64,000 nucleotides of DNA, taken from contig NZ_LSRP01000046.1 of the NCBI RefSeq assembly GCF_001885585.1, forward strand, positions 1 to 64,000, in the 5' to 3' direction. The stretch comes from Pararhizobium antarcticum (GTDB taxonomy: Bacteria > Pseudomonadota > Alphaproteobacteria > Rhizobiales > Rhizobiaceae). The first letter of the stretch is position 1; each line of letters starts with the position of its first letter. The position numbers were made by a program, and so were the translations under genes. This document shows positions 17,714 through 26,185 of the stretch, piece after piece. Below the pieces are notes generated by a model that worked only from the letters and a program-made list of their open reading frames with translations, was not told where the DNA came from and ran no database searches.

Positions 17714-19060
17714 CTATTCAGCCGCTTCCGCAAAGGCATCCACCGGCGCCGGTTGACGCCACGGGATGATACCGCCGAGCGCTTCGGCTGCAGCCAGGCC
17801 GGACGACAGTCCATCCTCGTGGAAACCATAGCCTGTCCAGGCGCCTGCGAAAAACGTATTGTTGTCACCCTGGATCATTTTCAGCCGCTGCTGCGCCTGC
17901 ATCGAGCCGGTATCGAACTGCGGGTGATCATAGGAAAATTCGGCAAAAACCGTCCCCGGCGCCGGGTCGCGCTCGGGATTGAGCGTCACGAACAGCGGGC
18001 AGGCCGCATCGATGCCCTGAAGCCGGTTCATCCAGTAGCTGACGGCCACGTCCTGTTCGCCGCCCGGACGGCTGGAGCGCAGATAGTTCCACGACGCCCA
18101 GACCTTGCGCCGCTTCGGCATCAGGCCTGCGTCGCGATGAAGCACGACCCGGTTCGGCTGGTAGGGAACCGAGGACAGCAATGCCCGCTCGTCGGCGCTG
18201 GCATCGGCCAGCATGGCAAGCGCCTGGTCGCTATGGGCAGCCAGGATAACCTTGTCATAGACGGCGGTCTCGCCCCGTGTGTCGACGATGACGACCTTGC
18301 CGCCTTCACGGCGAATGGATTGCACGCCGCAACCAAGACGAAGCCGGTCGCCCAGCGGTGCCAGCAGTTTTTCCAGATAGGTCCGGCTGCCGCCCGAGAC
18401 CGTGCGCCACGGGTGCGGCGTCGAATAGATCAGCCGGTGATTGTCGAAGAAATTGACAAAATGCTCGGCCGGAAACTCCAGCATCTTGCGGGCCGGAGTC
18501 GACCAGATGGCGGCAGCCATCGGCACGAGATAGTTGTTGGTGAAGCCCGGGGAGAAACCACGCCAATTGAGGTAGTCGCCGATCGACAGGGCCGCCAGAC
18601 GACCGGCGCGACGATCCTGCAGGCAGATCTTGTTGAAGCGCAGGATTTCCCGCAGCATCAGCAGAAAAGACGGGCGTATGAGGTTGCGTTTCTGGGCAAA
18701 CAGGGTCGCGAGACTGTCGCCGCTCCATTCAAGCCAGCCATTGTCGAGGGAGAGCGCGAAGCTCATGTCGCTCTTGTGCGTTTCGACGTCCAGTTCCGCG
18801 AACAGCGCGGTCAGGTTCGGATAATTGGGTTCGTTGTAAACAATAAACCCCGTATCGACCGAAATCGGCGTCCCGTCATAATCGATATCGACCGTTGCCG
18901 TGTGACCGCCAGCGCGCTCAGCCTTCTCGTAGAGGGTGACATCATGCGCAGGATGCAGCGCCCAGGCGGCAGAACTGCCGGATACACCTGAGCCGACGAC
19001 GGCAATGTTCAGGCGTCGAGGGCCGGCATAATGCGGGGCAAGGGAATGCGAAACGGTCAT
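17714..19060 (-). CDS. FAD-dependent oxidoreductase (amine-oxidase-like, NAD(P)-binding Rossmann)
   Basis: 448 residues. The N-terminal dinucleotide motif is IAVVGSGVSGSSAAWAL, with the acidic strand end DVTLYEKAERAGGHT. A conserved NEPNYPNLTALFAEL segment follows, and the C-terminal FAD motif is NNTFFAGAWTGYGFHEDGL. It is the partner of DUF1365 and the Cfa-like enzyme in many proteobacteria, probably oxidising or desaturating modified acyl chains. It overlaps the photolyase stop by four bases (ATGA, 19057-19060) and so is the second gene of the operon. Confidence 0.9.
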   Translation of the reverse strand: MTVSHSLAPHYAGPRRLNIAVVGSGVSGSSAAWALHPAHDVTLYEKAERAGGHTATVDIDYDGTPISVDTGFIVYNEPNYPNLTALFAELDVETHKSDMSFALSLDNGWLEWSGDSLATLFAQKRNLIRPSFLLMLREILRFNKICLQDRRAGRLAALSIGDYLNWRGFSPGFTNNYLVPMAAAIWSTPARKMLEFPAEHFVNFFDNHRLIYSTPHPWRTVSGGSRTYLEKLLAPLGDRLRLGCGVQSIRREGGKVVIVDTRGETAVYDKVILAAHSDQALAMLADASADERALLSSVPYQPNRVVLHRDAGLMPKRRKVWASWNYLRSSRPGGEQDVAVSYWMNRLQGIDAACPLFVTLNPERDPAPGTVFAEFSYDHPQFDTGSMQAQQRLKMIQGDNNTFFAGAWTGYGFHEDGLSSGLAAAEALGGIIPWRQPAPVDAFAEAAE

Positions 19061-20526
19061 GCGGCATCCTTGATGGTATTGTAGGCCGCCAGCGCGCGGT
19101 CGCGGGCCATGGCGTGATTGACGATAGGGGCTGGATAGTCCGAACCGAGCGCCACGTTTGCGGCCTTCAGAACAGCCGACGGCGCTTCGAAGGGCCGGTG
19201 GATATATTTTTCGGGCATGCGCGCCAGTTCGGGCACGAACCTTCGGATATATCCGCCTTCAGGATCGAATTTCTCGCCCTGCAAGATCGGATTGAAAACC
19301 CGGAAGAAGGGGGAGGCATCGGCGCCGCTGCCGGCCACCCATTGCCAGCTGGCCGCGTTTGATGCTGGATCGGCATCGACGAGTGTTTCGGCAAACCAGG
19401 CTTCGCCCCGGCGCCAGTCGATCAGCAGATCCTTGATCAGGAAGGACGCGGCGATCATCCGGACGCGGTTGTGCATGTAGCCATGGCGCCAGAGCTGGCG
19501 CATGCCGGCATCGACGATCGGATAGCCCGTCATGCCCTTCGTCCAGCGTCCGAATGCCGCGGCATCGAAAGTCCAGGGAAAATCATCATATTTGCGGTTG
19601 AGATTTTCGGTCGGCAAGGTCGGGTTGTGGAACAGCAGGTGATAGGAGAAATCGCGCCAGACGACTTCCTTGCGGAATGTCGTCACGTCCTCGGCCGGTG
19701 CATCGCTGCGCCCGCGCGTAGCGTGCCAGATGCGTGCCGGCGAAATTTCACCGAGCGCCAGATGCGGCGAGAGCAGGGATGTTCCGTCGACACCGGGCCG
19801 GTCGCGGTTGTGTTTGTAGCCGGAAAGACCGTCCTCGGCGAAGTCGGAAAGCCGCTGAAGAGCCGACGCTTCGCCGGGCGTCCAGACCTCCGAGAAGGTC
19901 TTTGCCCAGTCCGGCTTCACAGGCAGGAGCTGCCAGTCCTTCAGCAATTCCGATTGTGGCCAGCGATCCGGCGCCGGCACGGTTTCCGGAGCATCGATCG
20001 GCGCATCCGGTTCGCCCGTGCTTTCCAGGGCACGCCAGAACGGCGTGTAAACGCGGTAGGGACCACCGGTTCCGGTTTTCAGGCGGGAGGGCTCGTGCAG
20101 CAGTTGACCCGCGAAACTGCGCACAAGAACGCCGTCGTTGCGCAGTCCAGACATCAGCGGCTCGTCGATCGCAGTCCCTTTCGGATCATAGCGCCGGTTC
20201 CAGAACACTGCTCCGGCGCCTGTATCGATCACAATTTTTGACAGGATGTCCTTTGCCTGCCCCGAGGCGAGCAAAAGTCTGCTGCCAAGCGCCACCAGGG
20301 ACGCTTCGAGCGCCTGCAGCGAATGGTGCAGCCACCAGGCCTGCGCCGCGCCGAGCGGACCTGTGCCGGCCGCATCGGGTTCGCGGATGTAGAGCGGGAT
20401 CACCGCCCTGCCGGTTGCCACGGCCGCGCTCAGCGCATGATTGTCGTCCAGCCGCAGATCCTTGCGGAACCAGACCAGAACAGGACCATCGTTGGCAGCA
20501 GTATCGTTGGGCATCGTCGTCCGCAT
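19057..20526 (-). CDS. phrB: Deoxyribodipyrimidine photolyase (CPD, class I)
   Basis: 489 residues. It splits cyclobutane pyrimidine dimers with blue light using FAD and an antenna chromophore. The N-terminal alpha/beta domain begins LVWFRKDLRLDDNHAL. The FAD domain carries TSLLSPHLALGEISP, MTGYPIVDAGMRQLW and WQWVAGSGADASPFFRVFNP. Starts at 20526 and 20514 (MPNDTAAND) are both possible; no strong ribosome site distinguishes them. It leads the minus-strand operon phr-FAD-DUF1365-cfa-MFS, which is preceded by a TGATCC-N16-CGTA promoter, the expected sign of RpoE-type photo-oxidative control. Confidence 0.95.
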   Translation of the reverse strand: MRTTMPNDTAANDGPVLVWFRKDLRLDDNHALSAAVATGRAVIPLYIREPDAAGTGPLGAAQAWWLHHSLQALEASLVALGSRLLLASGQAKDILSKIVIDTGAGAVFWNRRYDPKGTAIDEPLMSGLRNDGVLVRSFAGQLLHEPSRLKTGTGGPYRVYTPFWRALESTGEPDAPIDAPETVPAPDRWPQSELLKDWQLLPVKPDWAKTFSEVWTPGEASALQRLSDFAEDGLSGYKHNRDRPGVDGTSLLSPHLALGEISPARIWHATRGRSDAPAEDVTTFRKEVVWRDFSYHLLFHNPTLPTENLNRKYDDFPWTFDAAAFGRWTKGMTGYPIVDAGMRQLWRHGYMHNRVRMIAASFLIKDLLIDWRRGEAWFAETLVDADPASNAASWQWVAGSGADASPFFRVFNPILQGEKFDPEGGYIRRFVPELARMPEKYIHRPFEAPSAVLKAANVALGSDYPAPIVNHAMARDRALAAYNTIKDAA

Positions 20527-20545
20527 GCGTGTTGGCGTTTTTTTC

Positions 20546-20574
20546 GTCTACGCGTTTACGGTCGGGGCGGATCA
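20546..20574 (-). promoter_or_regulatory. RpoE (ECF11)-type promoter of the photolyase operon
   Basis: On the minus strand: TGATCC (20574-20569), 16 bases, then CGTAGAC. Spacing and both boxes equal the site before the ChrR-like gene. It sits just upstream of the photolyase start, leaving a leader of only 15-30 bases. Confidence 0.7.
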
Positions 20575-20629
20575 AAGGTTTCGCCGAAAACCTATTTTAT
20601 TTCATCATTTTGCGGGCAGCCAGCAGATG

Positions 20630-20671
20630 CAAAAAGAGCCACATCCGCGGCCTGCGAATATGGCTCTTTTC
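20630..20671 (-). terminator. Terminator of tRNA-Asn
   Basis: On the minus strand AAAAGAGCCA pairs with TGGCTCTTTTT across a 19-base loop, seven bases past the CCA end of tRNA-Asn. Confidence 0.8.
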
Positions 20672-20677
20672 AGAAAC

Positions 20678-20752
20678 TGGCTCCCCGGGCCGGATTCGAA
20701 CCGGCGACCTGTCGATTAACAGTCGAATGCTCTACCGCTGAGCTACCAGGGA
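20678..20752 (-). tRNA. tRNA-Asn (anticodon GTT)
   Basis: 75 bases including an encoded CCA. The acceptor TCCCTGG pairs with CCGGGGA (one G-T pair). The D-arm is GCTCAGCGGTAGAGC, the anticodon loop is CTGTTAA, and the T-arm is GGTTCGAATCC. Discriminator G. The anticodon GTT is read directly. Confidence 0.95.
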
Positions 20753-20900
20753 CCATCTGCACACTTGCGTGCTGCAGAAGTGAGGCTGCTAATACAAATG
20801 CTTTTCCGATTTGCCAAGCGGTTTTTCAAAAAAACTGCACAATCCTTGCCAGACTGTGGAGAACGCACCATTTGCTGCAAACACAGACAGGCGGAGAACA

Positions 20901-21176
20901 ATGGCCTCAACGGAAAAGAAGACCTATTTTGGCGTCGACAGGCGCACGCAGGAAATCGTGCTGGGAAAATTCCGATTTCGGCTGCCGCAATCACGAATGT
21001 TCCGGGTGCTGATCGGCTGTGCGCTGATTCTGGGTGGCCTCCTCGGCTTTCTGCCGGTGCTCGGATTCTGGATGGTGCCGCTCGGCCTGATCGTTCTGTC
21101 GCAGGACTTCGCCGTCGTGCGCCGGTTGAGACGGCGTATCGCGGTCTGGTGGGCACGCAAATGGAACACGTCCTGA
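20901..21176 (+). CDS. Small two-helix membrane protein
   Basis: 91 residues from MASTEKKTYFGVDRRTQEIV; a GGAG lies six bases upstream. A soluble basic N-terminus is followed by two hydrophobic stretches (FRVLIGCALILGGLLGFLPV and LGFWMVPLGLIVLSQDF) that form one hairpin in the membrane, then an Arg-rich tail (RRLRRRIAVWWARKW). A proline/glycine-rich turn between the helices recalls PGPGW-type putative membrane proteins. Function unknown. It stands alone between tRNA-Asn and a convergent GGDEF-EAL gene. Confidence 0.75.
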   Translation: MASTEKKTYFGVDRRTQEIVLGKFRFRLPQSRMFRVLIGCALILGGLLGFLPVLGFWMVPLGLIVLSQDFAVVRRLRRRIAVWWARKWNTS

Positions 21177-21195
21177 TGGGCGGTCGGCGCGACGA

Positions 21196-23490
21196 CTATG
21201 CGCGCCGTTCGCTTTTTGCTGTATTTCCCTCGAAATAAAGGGCGTTGAGCGCTTCTGCGGAAATCGGCTTGCTGAAAAGATAGCCTTGCAGTTCGTCACA
21301 TCCCGATAGCTTGACCGCAAGCGCCTGCTGTTCCGTCTCGATGCCTTCGGCCGTCACTGGAATTTGCAGGGCGTTGGCAAGGGCAATCGTTGCCTGGAGA
21401 ATAGCGCCAGCATTTTCGTCATGATCCAGTGCGACGATCAGCGAGCGATCGACTTTCATGCGGTCGAAGCCAAAGCGCCGCAAGGTACCGATGCTGGCAA
21501 ACCCCGATCCGAAATCGTCCAGCGCGATCTTGATGCCTGCGGCCTTTAATCCTTCGATGGCTCGTTGAGCCTGTTCCGGGTCGGATATCAGCAGACCTTC
21601 CGTCACTTCGATGCAGAGCCGTTGCGGATCGAAATCTGCGGCCTTCAGCGCATCGACAACACTTTGCGTGAAGTTCGGGTTCTTCAGCTGTACCGGCGAG
21701 ACGTTTACCGAAAGGCCGATGCCCGGCCACTGTCTTGCGGCCTCGAGAGATTTGGTCAGGACCTGCAAACCCAGAATATCGATCAGGCCCGAGCGCTCTG
21801 CAAGGGGAATGAAGACATCGGGGCCGAATCGGACGCCTTCGCCCGACGTCCACCTTGCCAACGCCTCGACGCCACACATTGTGCCTGTTCCAGCCTGAAT
21901 CAGCGGCTGGAATGCAACATCGATACCTTCGTTCGACAGCGTTTTGCGCAATGCATCCTCAAGCTTTGCCAGCCGCCGGGTATCGACATCGAAACTCTCT
22001 TCGAACTCGACGGTAATACCACGGCCCAGATCCTTGGCGCGATAGAGCGCTATGTCCGCGCGCCGGATGAGTTCGTCGCTTTCAATCGTGCCGGCCCGCG
22101 AAAGGGCTACGCCGATGCTGGCGCCGATACCGATGGTGCGGCCGCCGATTTCGAAGACCCGCTCCAGCGCGGCCTGGATCTGCTGTCCGATGCTGCGTGC
22201 AGCCTGGGCGTCCGAGGTCTCGACGGTTACGACCGCGAACTCGTCCCCGCCGAGACGGGCGATCATCGCATCGGCCGACAGTGCATCGCGCAAACGACCG
22301 GCAACGGCCACGATCAGCTCGTCACCAACGCCGTGCCCCCAGGCATCGTTGACACCCTTGAAGCCGTCGAGATCGATGAAGTGCAGGCGCAGCGAGGCAT
22401 TGCCGCTGCCGTGCATCTTCCGGATTGCAGCCATGGTTTCGAGAAGTCCGGAGCGATTGAGCAAGCCTGTCAAGGCGTCATGGGAGGCGCGGTGTCGCGA
22501 CCGCATCCCGCTGGTCTTCAGGCTGTTGATGGTAAAGAGCCCGACGGCGCCGATTGAAAGAAGAAAGATCACGAAAATCACAGCGGCCGCATTGATGGTC
22601 GATTCGACCTCCCGATAACTTTTTGTTCCAGGTGTCTGCGATGGCCAGTTGATATAGGCAACGGTGTTCCCGTCGACATCCTGTAGGGGGGCGGACAGCT
22701 TCGTTTGCAGCGGCCCCGGATCCAGGCTCAGTTGCGCGATGTTGAAACTGCCCGAGATCTCCGCGACGACATCAGGTGTCACGTGTTTGGCAAAGGCAAG
22801 CACGTAGTGATTTTCGGGACGGGCACTTTCATCCGTTGCGCTTGGCGTGATAACCGCAGCGCCGATCAGCGCAACGCCGGCATCGGAACGAATGAAATGA
22901 ACGGGAACGTCGGTGCCGTAATCCGATTTGCGGGCTTGCGCCAGCATTCCGTCAAACGCCTTGCCAAAAAAATCCGAAAGGGGCGCCTGTATGGCTTCGC
23001 CATTCCGATAGGCGATCACCGGCTTATTAGTGGAATCGATGACTAAGGCAGTGTCGTAAAGCGGGTAATCTGCGGTCGTGGACGCCCAGTTATCGATTAG
23101 CCAGTCCAACCGCGTGTCCAGGTTTACCTGACGATAGGCGTCGTCCCAGTAGGCATTGTCGCGGACCGTTGCCGCCAGTTGCTTGCGCAATGACTGGAGC
23201 GCACCACCAGCAGCATGGCGTGCACGATCATCATCGATCGCATTGGACGTCGTCGTGATGATATCGATCGACCGTGCCACCAGACCGGCCAGTACGGCGG
23301 TCACGAGAATGAAGACGATCGCAACAAGGGCGACCGACCACTGATTGAGACGGCTTGATGGCTGCTGGCTGTGTCGCACTGAAATTCTCCGCAGATCGTG
23401 ATGGCATGATCGGGGAAGCCAAATCCCTGAACTGCAGTGAGGCATCATGCCCGCGGAAGCGCTGCACGATAATCCTAGATCAACGTCCAT
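21196..23490 (-). CDS. CHASE4-GGDEF-EAL membrane protein (cyclic di-GMP metabolism)
   Basis: Up to 764 residues; the true start may be the GTG or Met some 15-40 codons in, just before SSRLNQWSVALVAIVFILV. A first membrane helix is followed by a periplasmic CHASE4-like domain (NAYWDDAYRQVN, DTALVIDSTNKPVIAY), a second helix (VIFVIFLLSIGAVGLFTI), a GGDEF domain with ARLGGDEFAVV, and an EAL domain with GVEALARW and ALDDFGSGFAS. Both catalytic signatures are intact, so it may both make and break cyclic di-GMP. The signal is unknown. Single gene, divergent from a thioesterase. Confidence 0.9.
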   Translation of the reverse strand: MDVDLGLSCSASAGMMPHCSSGIWLPRSCHHDLRRISVRHSQQPSSRLNQWSVALVAIVFILVTAVLAGLVARSIDIITTTSNAIDDDRARHAAGGALQSLRKQLAATVRDNAYWDDAYRQVNLDTRLDWLIDNWASTTADYPLYDTALVIDSTNKPVIAYRNGEAIQAPLSDFFGKAFDGMLAQARKSDYGTDVPVHFIRSDAGVALIGAAVITPSATDESARPENHYVLAFAKHVTPDVVAEISGSFNIAQLSLDPGPLQTKLSAPLQDVDGNTVAYINWPSQTPGTKSYREVESTINAAAVIFVIFLLSIGAVGLFTINSLKTSGMRSRHRASHDALTGLLNRSGLLETMAAIRKMHGSGNASLRLHFIDLDGFKGVNDAWGHGVGDELIVAVAGRLRDALSADAMIARLGGDEFAVVTVETSDAQAARSIGQQIQAALERVFEIGGRTIGIGASIGVALSRAGTIESDELIRRADIALYRAKDLGRGITVEFEESFDVDTRRLAKLEDALRKTLSNEGIDVAFQPLIQAGTGTMCGVEALARWTSGEGVRFGPDVFIPLAERSGLIDILGLQVLTKSLEAARQWPGIGLSVNVSPVQLKNPNFTQSVVDALKAADFDPQRLCIEVTEGLLISDPEQAQRAIEGLKAAGIKIALDDFGSGFASIGTLRRFGFDRMKVDRSLIVALDHDENAGAILQATIALANALQIPVTAEGIETEQQALAVKLSGCDELQGYLFSKPISAEALNALYFEGNTAKSERRA

Positions 23491-23624
23491 AAGGCATCGT
23501 TAATGAAACACGCCGCATTCGACCAGGATCCGTGATTGTGCCGGTGACTTCCCCAATGGTCCCACCTAGGATCGCAGGACGATTTTGCGCTGTGCGGGCG
23601 CGCGCAAAACAGGAAGGATGAACC

Positions 23625-24143
23625 ATGGATGAAACGAAAGACACGCCGGCGCAACCAGCGCACGATACGAGCGAGCTTGAAATGGTGGTGCTGATGACCC
23701 CCGACATGGCCAATTTCAGCGGCAAGGTGCATGGCGGCGCTTTGCTTAATCTTCTGGATCGCGTGGCGTTTTCCTGCGCCTGCCGCTATTCGCAGGAATA
23801 TGCCGTGACGCTTTCGGTCGATCAGGTGGTTTTTCGACAGGCGATCCACGTCGGAGAACTGGTGACATTCCGGGCGTCAATCAATTATGCCGGACGCACA
23901 TCGATGGAAATCGGCATTCGGGTGGAGGCCGAAAACATCCGCACAGGCCAGCGCCGCCACACCAATTCCTGCTATTTCACGATGGTCGCCGTCGATGTGA
24001 ACGGCCGCCCGACGGCCGTCCCCCCCTATGAACCGACATCAGACCTGCGCAAGCGGCGCCAAAGGGCCGCAGAAATCCGAAGGGCCCTGCGCGTCGAATT
24101 CGAAGCCCGGTTTCTCGCAACGAGTTCTGCTGCTGAGCGGTGA
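23625..24143 (+). CDS. Acyl-CoA thioesterase, hotdog fold
   Basis: 172 residues with a single hotdog domain: PDMANFSGKVHGGALLNLLD is the active-site segment (N and HGG before the long helix), VTLSVDQVVFRQAIHVGELV is the central strands, and MEIGIRVEAENI the next. This matches the YciA/BFIT-type acyl-CoA hydrolases that cleave CoA thioesters to free acids. The basic C-terminal tail (LRKRRQRAAEIRRALR) is typical. The start MDETKDTPAQPAHD follows AAGGATGAACC. Monocistronic; the preferred acyl chain cannot be told. Confidence 0.88.
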   Translation: MDETKDTPAQPAHDTSELEMVVLMTPDMANFSGKVHGGALLNLLDRVAFSCACRYSQEYAVTLSVDQVVFRQAIHVGELVTFRASINYAGRTSMEIGIRVEAENIRTGQRRHTNSCYFTMVAVDVNGRPTAVPPYEPTSDLRKRRQRAAEIRRALRVEFEARFLATSSAAER

Positions 24144-24301
24144 GTGCTGTGGCGCGCTGTGCGTTTGCTCCCGGTTTCCCCTTGAGAGGGCAATACAGGT
24201 GGCGAAAACCATTGATGGCAAGACGACATGGTCAGTGTCACTGCAGCTTTTCAAGCCGCCCGTGACCACCACTCAAATGCTGGATCTCTGTGGGAAAATA
24301 T

Positions 24302-24375
24302 TGGAGGCCTCGCCCGGAATTGAACCGGGGTGCAAGGATTTGCAGTCCTCTGCGTCACCACTCCGCCACGAGGCC
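24302..24375 (-). tRNA. tRNA-Cys (anticodon GCA)
   Basis: 74 bases with encoded CCA. The acceptor GGCCTCG pairs with CGAGGCC, the discriminator is U as required for Cys, the anticodon loop is CTGCAAA, and the T-arm is GGTTCAATTCC. Confidence 0.95.
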
Positions 24376-24692
24376 TCAACACGCTGGATAGTGCAGCGGT
24401 GCCGGGCGTTTAGACCGAATCCAGGCCCAGCGCAAGACCTCTCATTCTGAATGAGGCCCTTTTTTCGTCCTGATGAAGGCTCGCCATCGCCCCGATGACG
24501 CGACCGACAGATGTGTCTGCGGGGCTCCGTTCCGCTCCGCAGGGTGGGCGCCGATCGACCATCGCTGGAACGCGCGCAGAGGTTGGACAGTGGCTGCTGG
24601 CATCGGCTGCCGGCTGACCGCCGGCAACGACGGCGTTGACTTCCCGACGCTCGGACCTAGTTCTCGAAACTGTTGAAGACGAGGAGTTTTGG
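24376..24692. other. Stretch without a supported gene between tRNA-Cys and the KaiC-like gene
   Basis: No family-like frame was seen. It contains a short CTCATT-CTG-AATGAG hairpin (24441-24455) followed by CCCTTTTTT, a weak plus-strand terminator candidate, and presumably the promoters of tRNA-Cys (leftward) and the KaiC-like gene (rightward). Confidence 0.4.
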
Positions 24693-26185
24693 ATGATCGC
24701 AGGACCAAACGTTCACGCGAGGACAGGGGTCTTGGGGCTCGACGACATTCTTTTGGGCGGCTTGTCCCGTGGGCATGTCTTTCTTCTTGAAGGGAACCCC
24801 GGCACGGGCAAGACGACGATCGCGCTGCAGTTTCTGATCGAAGGGGCAAAGCTTGGCGAACGCTGCCTCTACATCACCCTGTCGGAAACCGCGTCCGAGC
24901 TTCGGGACGGGGCTCTGTCCCATGGCTTCACGCTGACAGACAATATCGAGGTGTTCGAGCTGGCGCCGCCCGAAAGCCTGCTCGATCCCAACCAGCAGCA
25001 AAGTCTGCTCTATTCGTCCGACCTTGAACTGGGTGAAACGACGCGCATCATCCTCGACGCCGTCGATCGCTTCAAGCCGGATCGGATCGTTCTCGACAGC
25101 CTGTCCGAAATTCGGCTGCTCGCCCAAAGTTCGCTGCGTTATCGCCGGCAGATCCTGGCACTGAAGCATTATTTTGCCCGTCAGGGATCCACCGTTCTTC
25201 TGCTCGATGACCTGACGGCCGATGTTCGTGACAAGACCGTGCACAGCGTCGTGCATGGCGTCGTCCATCTTGACGAACTCGCCCCGAATTATGGCTCGGA
25301 ACGGCGGAGACTGCGGGTCATCAAGTACCGCGGTCAGTCTTTTCGGGGCGGGTATCATGATTTTTCGATCAAGACCGGTGGCGTTCTGGTGTTTCCACGG
25401 CTCGTGGCGAGCGAGCATCGCACCAGCTTCGTGCGCGAGCGTCTGACCAGCGGAGTCGACAGTCTCGACAAGTTGCTGGGCGGTGGGCTCGAGCGCGGCT
25501 CCAGTACGCTACTGATCGGGCCGGCCGGCACAGGCAAGAGCACGTTTGCGCTTCAATTTGCGGCGGCGGCCGCAGGCAGGGGTGAAAAGGTCGCCGTGTT
25601 CGTTTTCGACGAGGAACTCGGGCTGCTGTTCGGCCGCATGAAGGGGATCGGCATTGACCTGGAAGCCCTGAGTGCGTCCGGACATCTTCACATTGAGCAA
25701 CTCGATGCAGCCGAACTGTCTCCCGGCGAATTCGCAACCTGGTCAGCAGTGCCGGCGCACAGACCGTCATCATCGACAGCATCAACGGCTATCAGGCATC
25801 GATGCCGGAGGAGAACGCGCTGATCCTGCACATGCACGAATTGCTGCAGTATCTCAACCGCCAAGGCGTCAACACGTTTCTGACCGTGGCCCAGCATGGT
25901 CTCGTCGGCGATATGAAATCACCCGTCGACGTCACTTATCTCGCCGACACCGTCGTCCTGCTCCGCTATTTCGAAGCGGCAGGCAATGTCCGCAGGGCCG
26001 TTTCGGTGATCAAGAAGCGCACGGGCCGACACGAGGATACGATTCGCGAATACAAGATCACCGAGCGTGGGCTTGAGCTCGGTGAACCGCTCTCCGAATT
26101 TCAGGGCGTTTTGCGGGGCGTTCCGACATTCGTCGGCTCGGGGCACCACCGCACGCCGGCCACGGGGGGCGAAACCAATTCCTAG
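24693..26185 (+). pseudogene. KaiC-like double RecA ATPase, broken by a one-base frameshift
   Basis: Starts MIAGPNVHARTGVLGLDDIL with a GAGGAG site nine bases upstream. Two KaiC/RecA domains follow: P-loop 1 is EGNPGTGKTTIAL and P-loop 2 is IGPAGTGKSTFAL. After SPGEFA the frame is lost at about 25735; the continuation NLVSSAGAQTVIIDSINGYQ lies in another frame and runs to ETNS and TAG at 26185. Inserting one base in GCAACCTG restores a product of about 497 residues, the normal size for the KaiC2-type proteins that bacteria pair with hybrid kinases. Either a real inactivating deletion or a sequencing error. If intact, an ATPase regulating the downstream kinase. Confidence 0.8.

Noticed and set aside
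17261-18991. A 576-codon plus-strand open frame
   Set aside because: Antisense to the DUF1365 and flavin oxidoreductase genes, which carry complete motifs.
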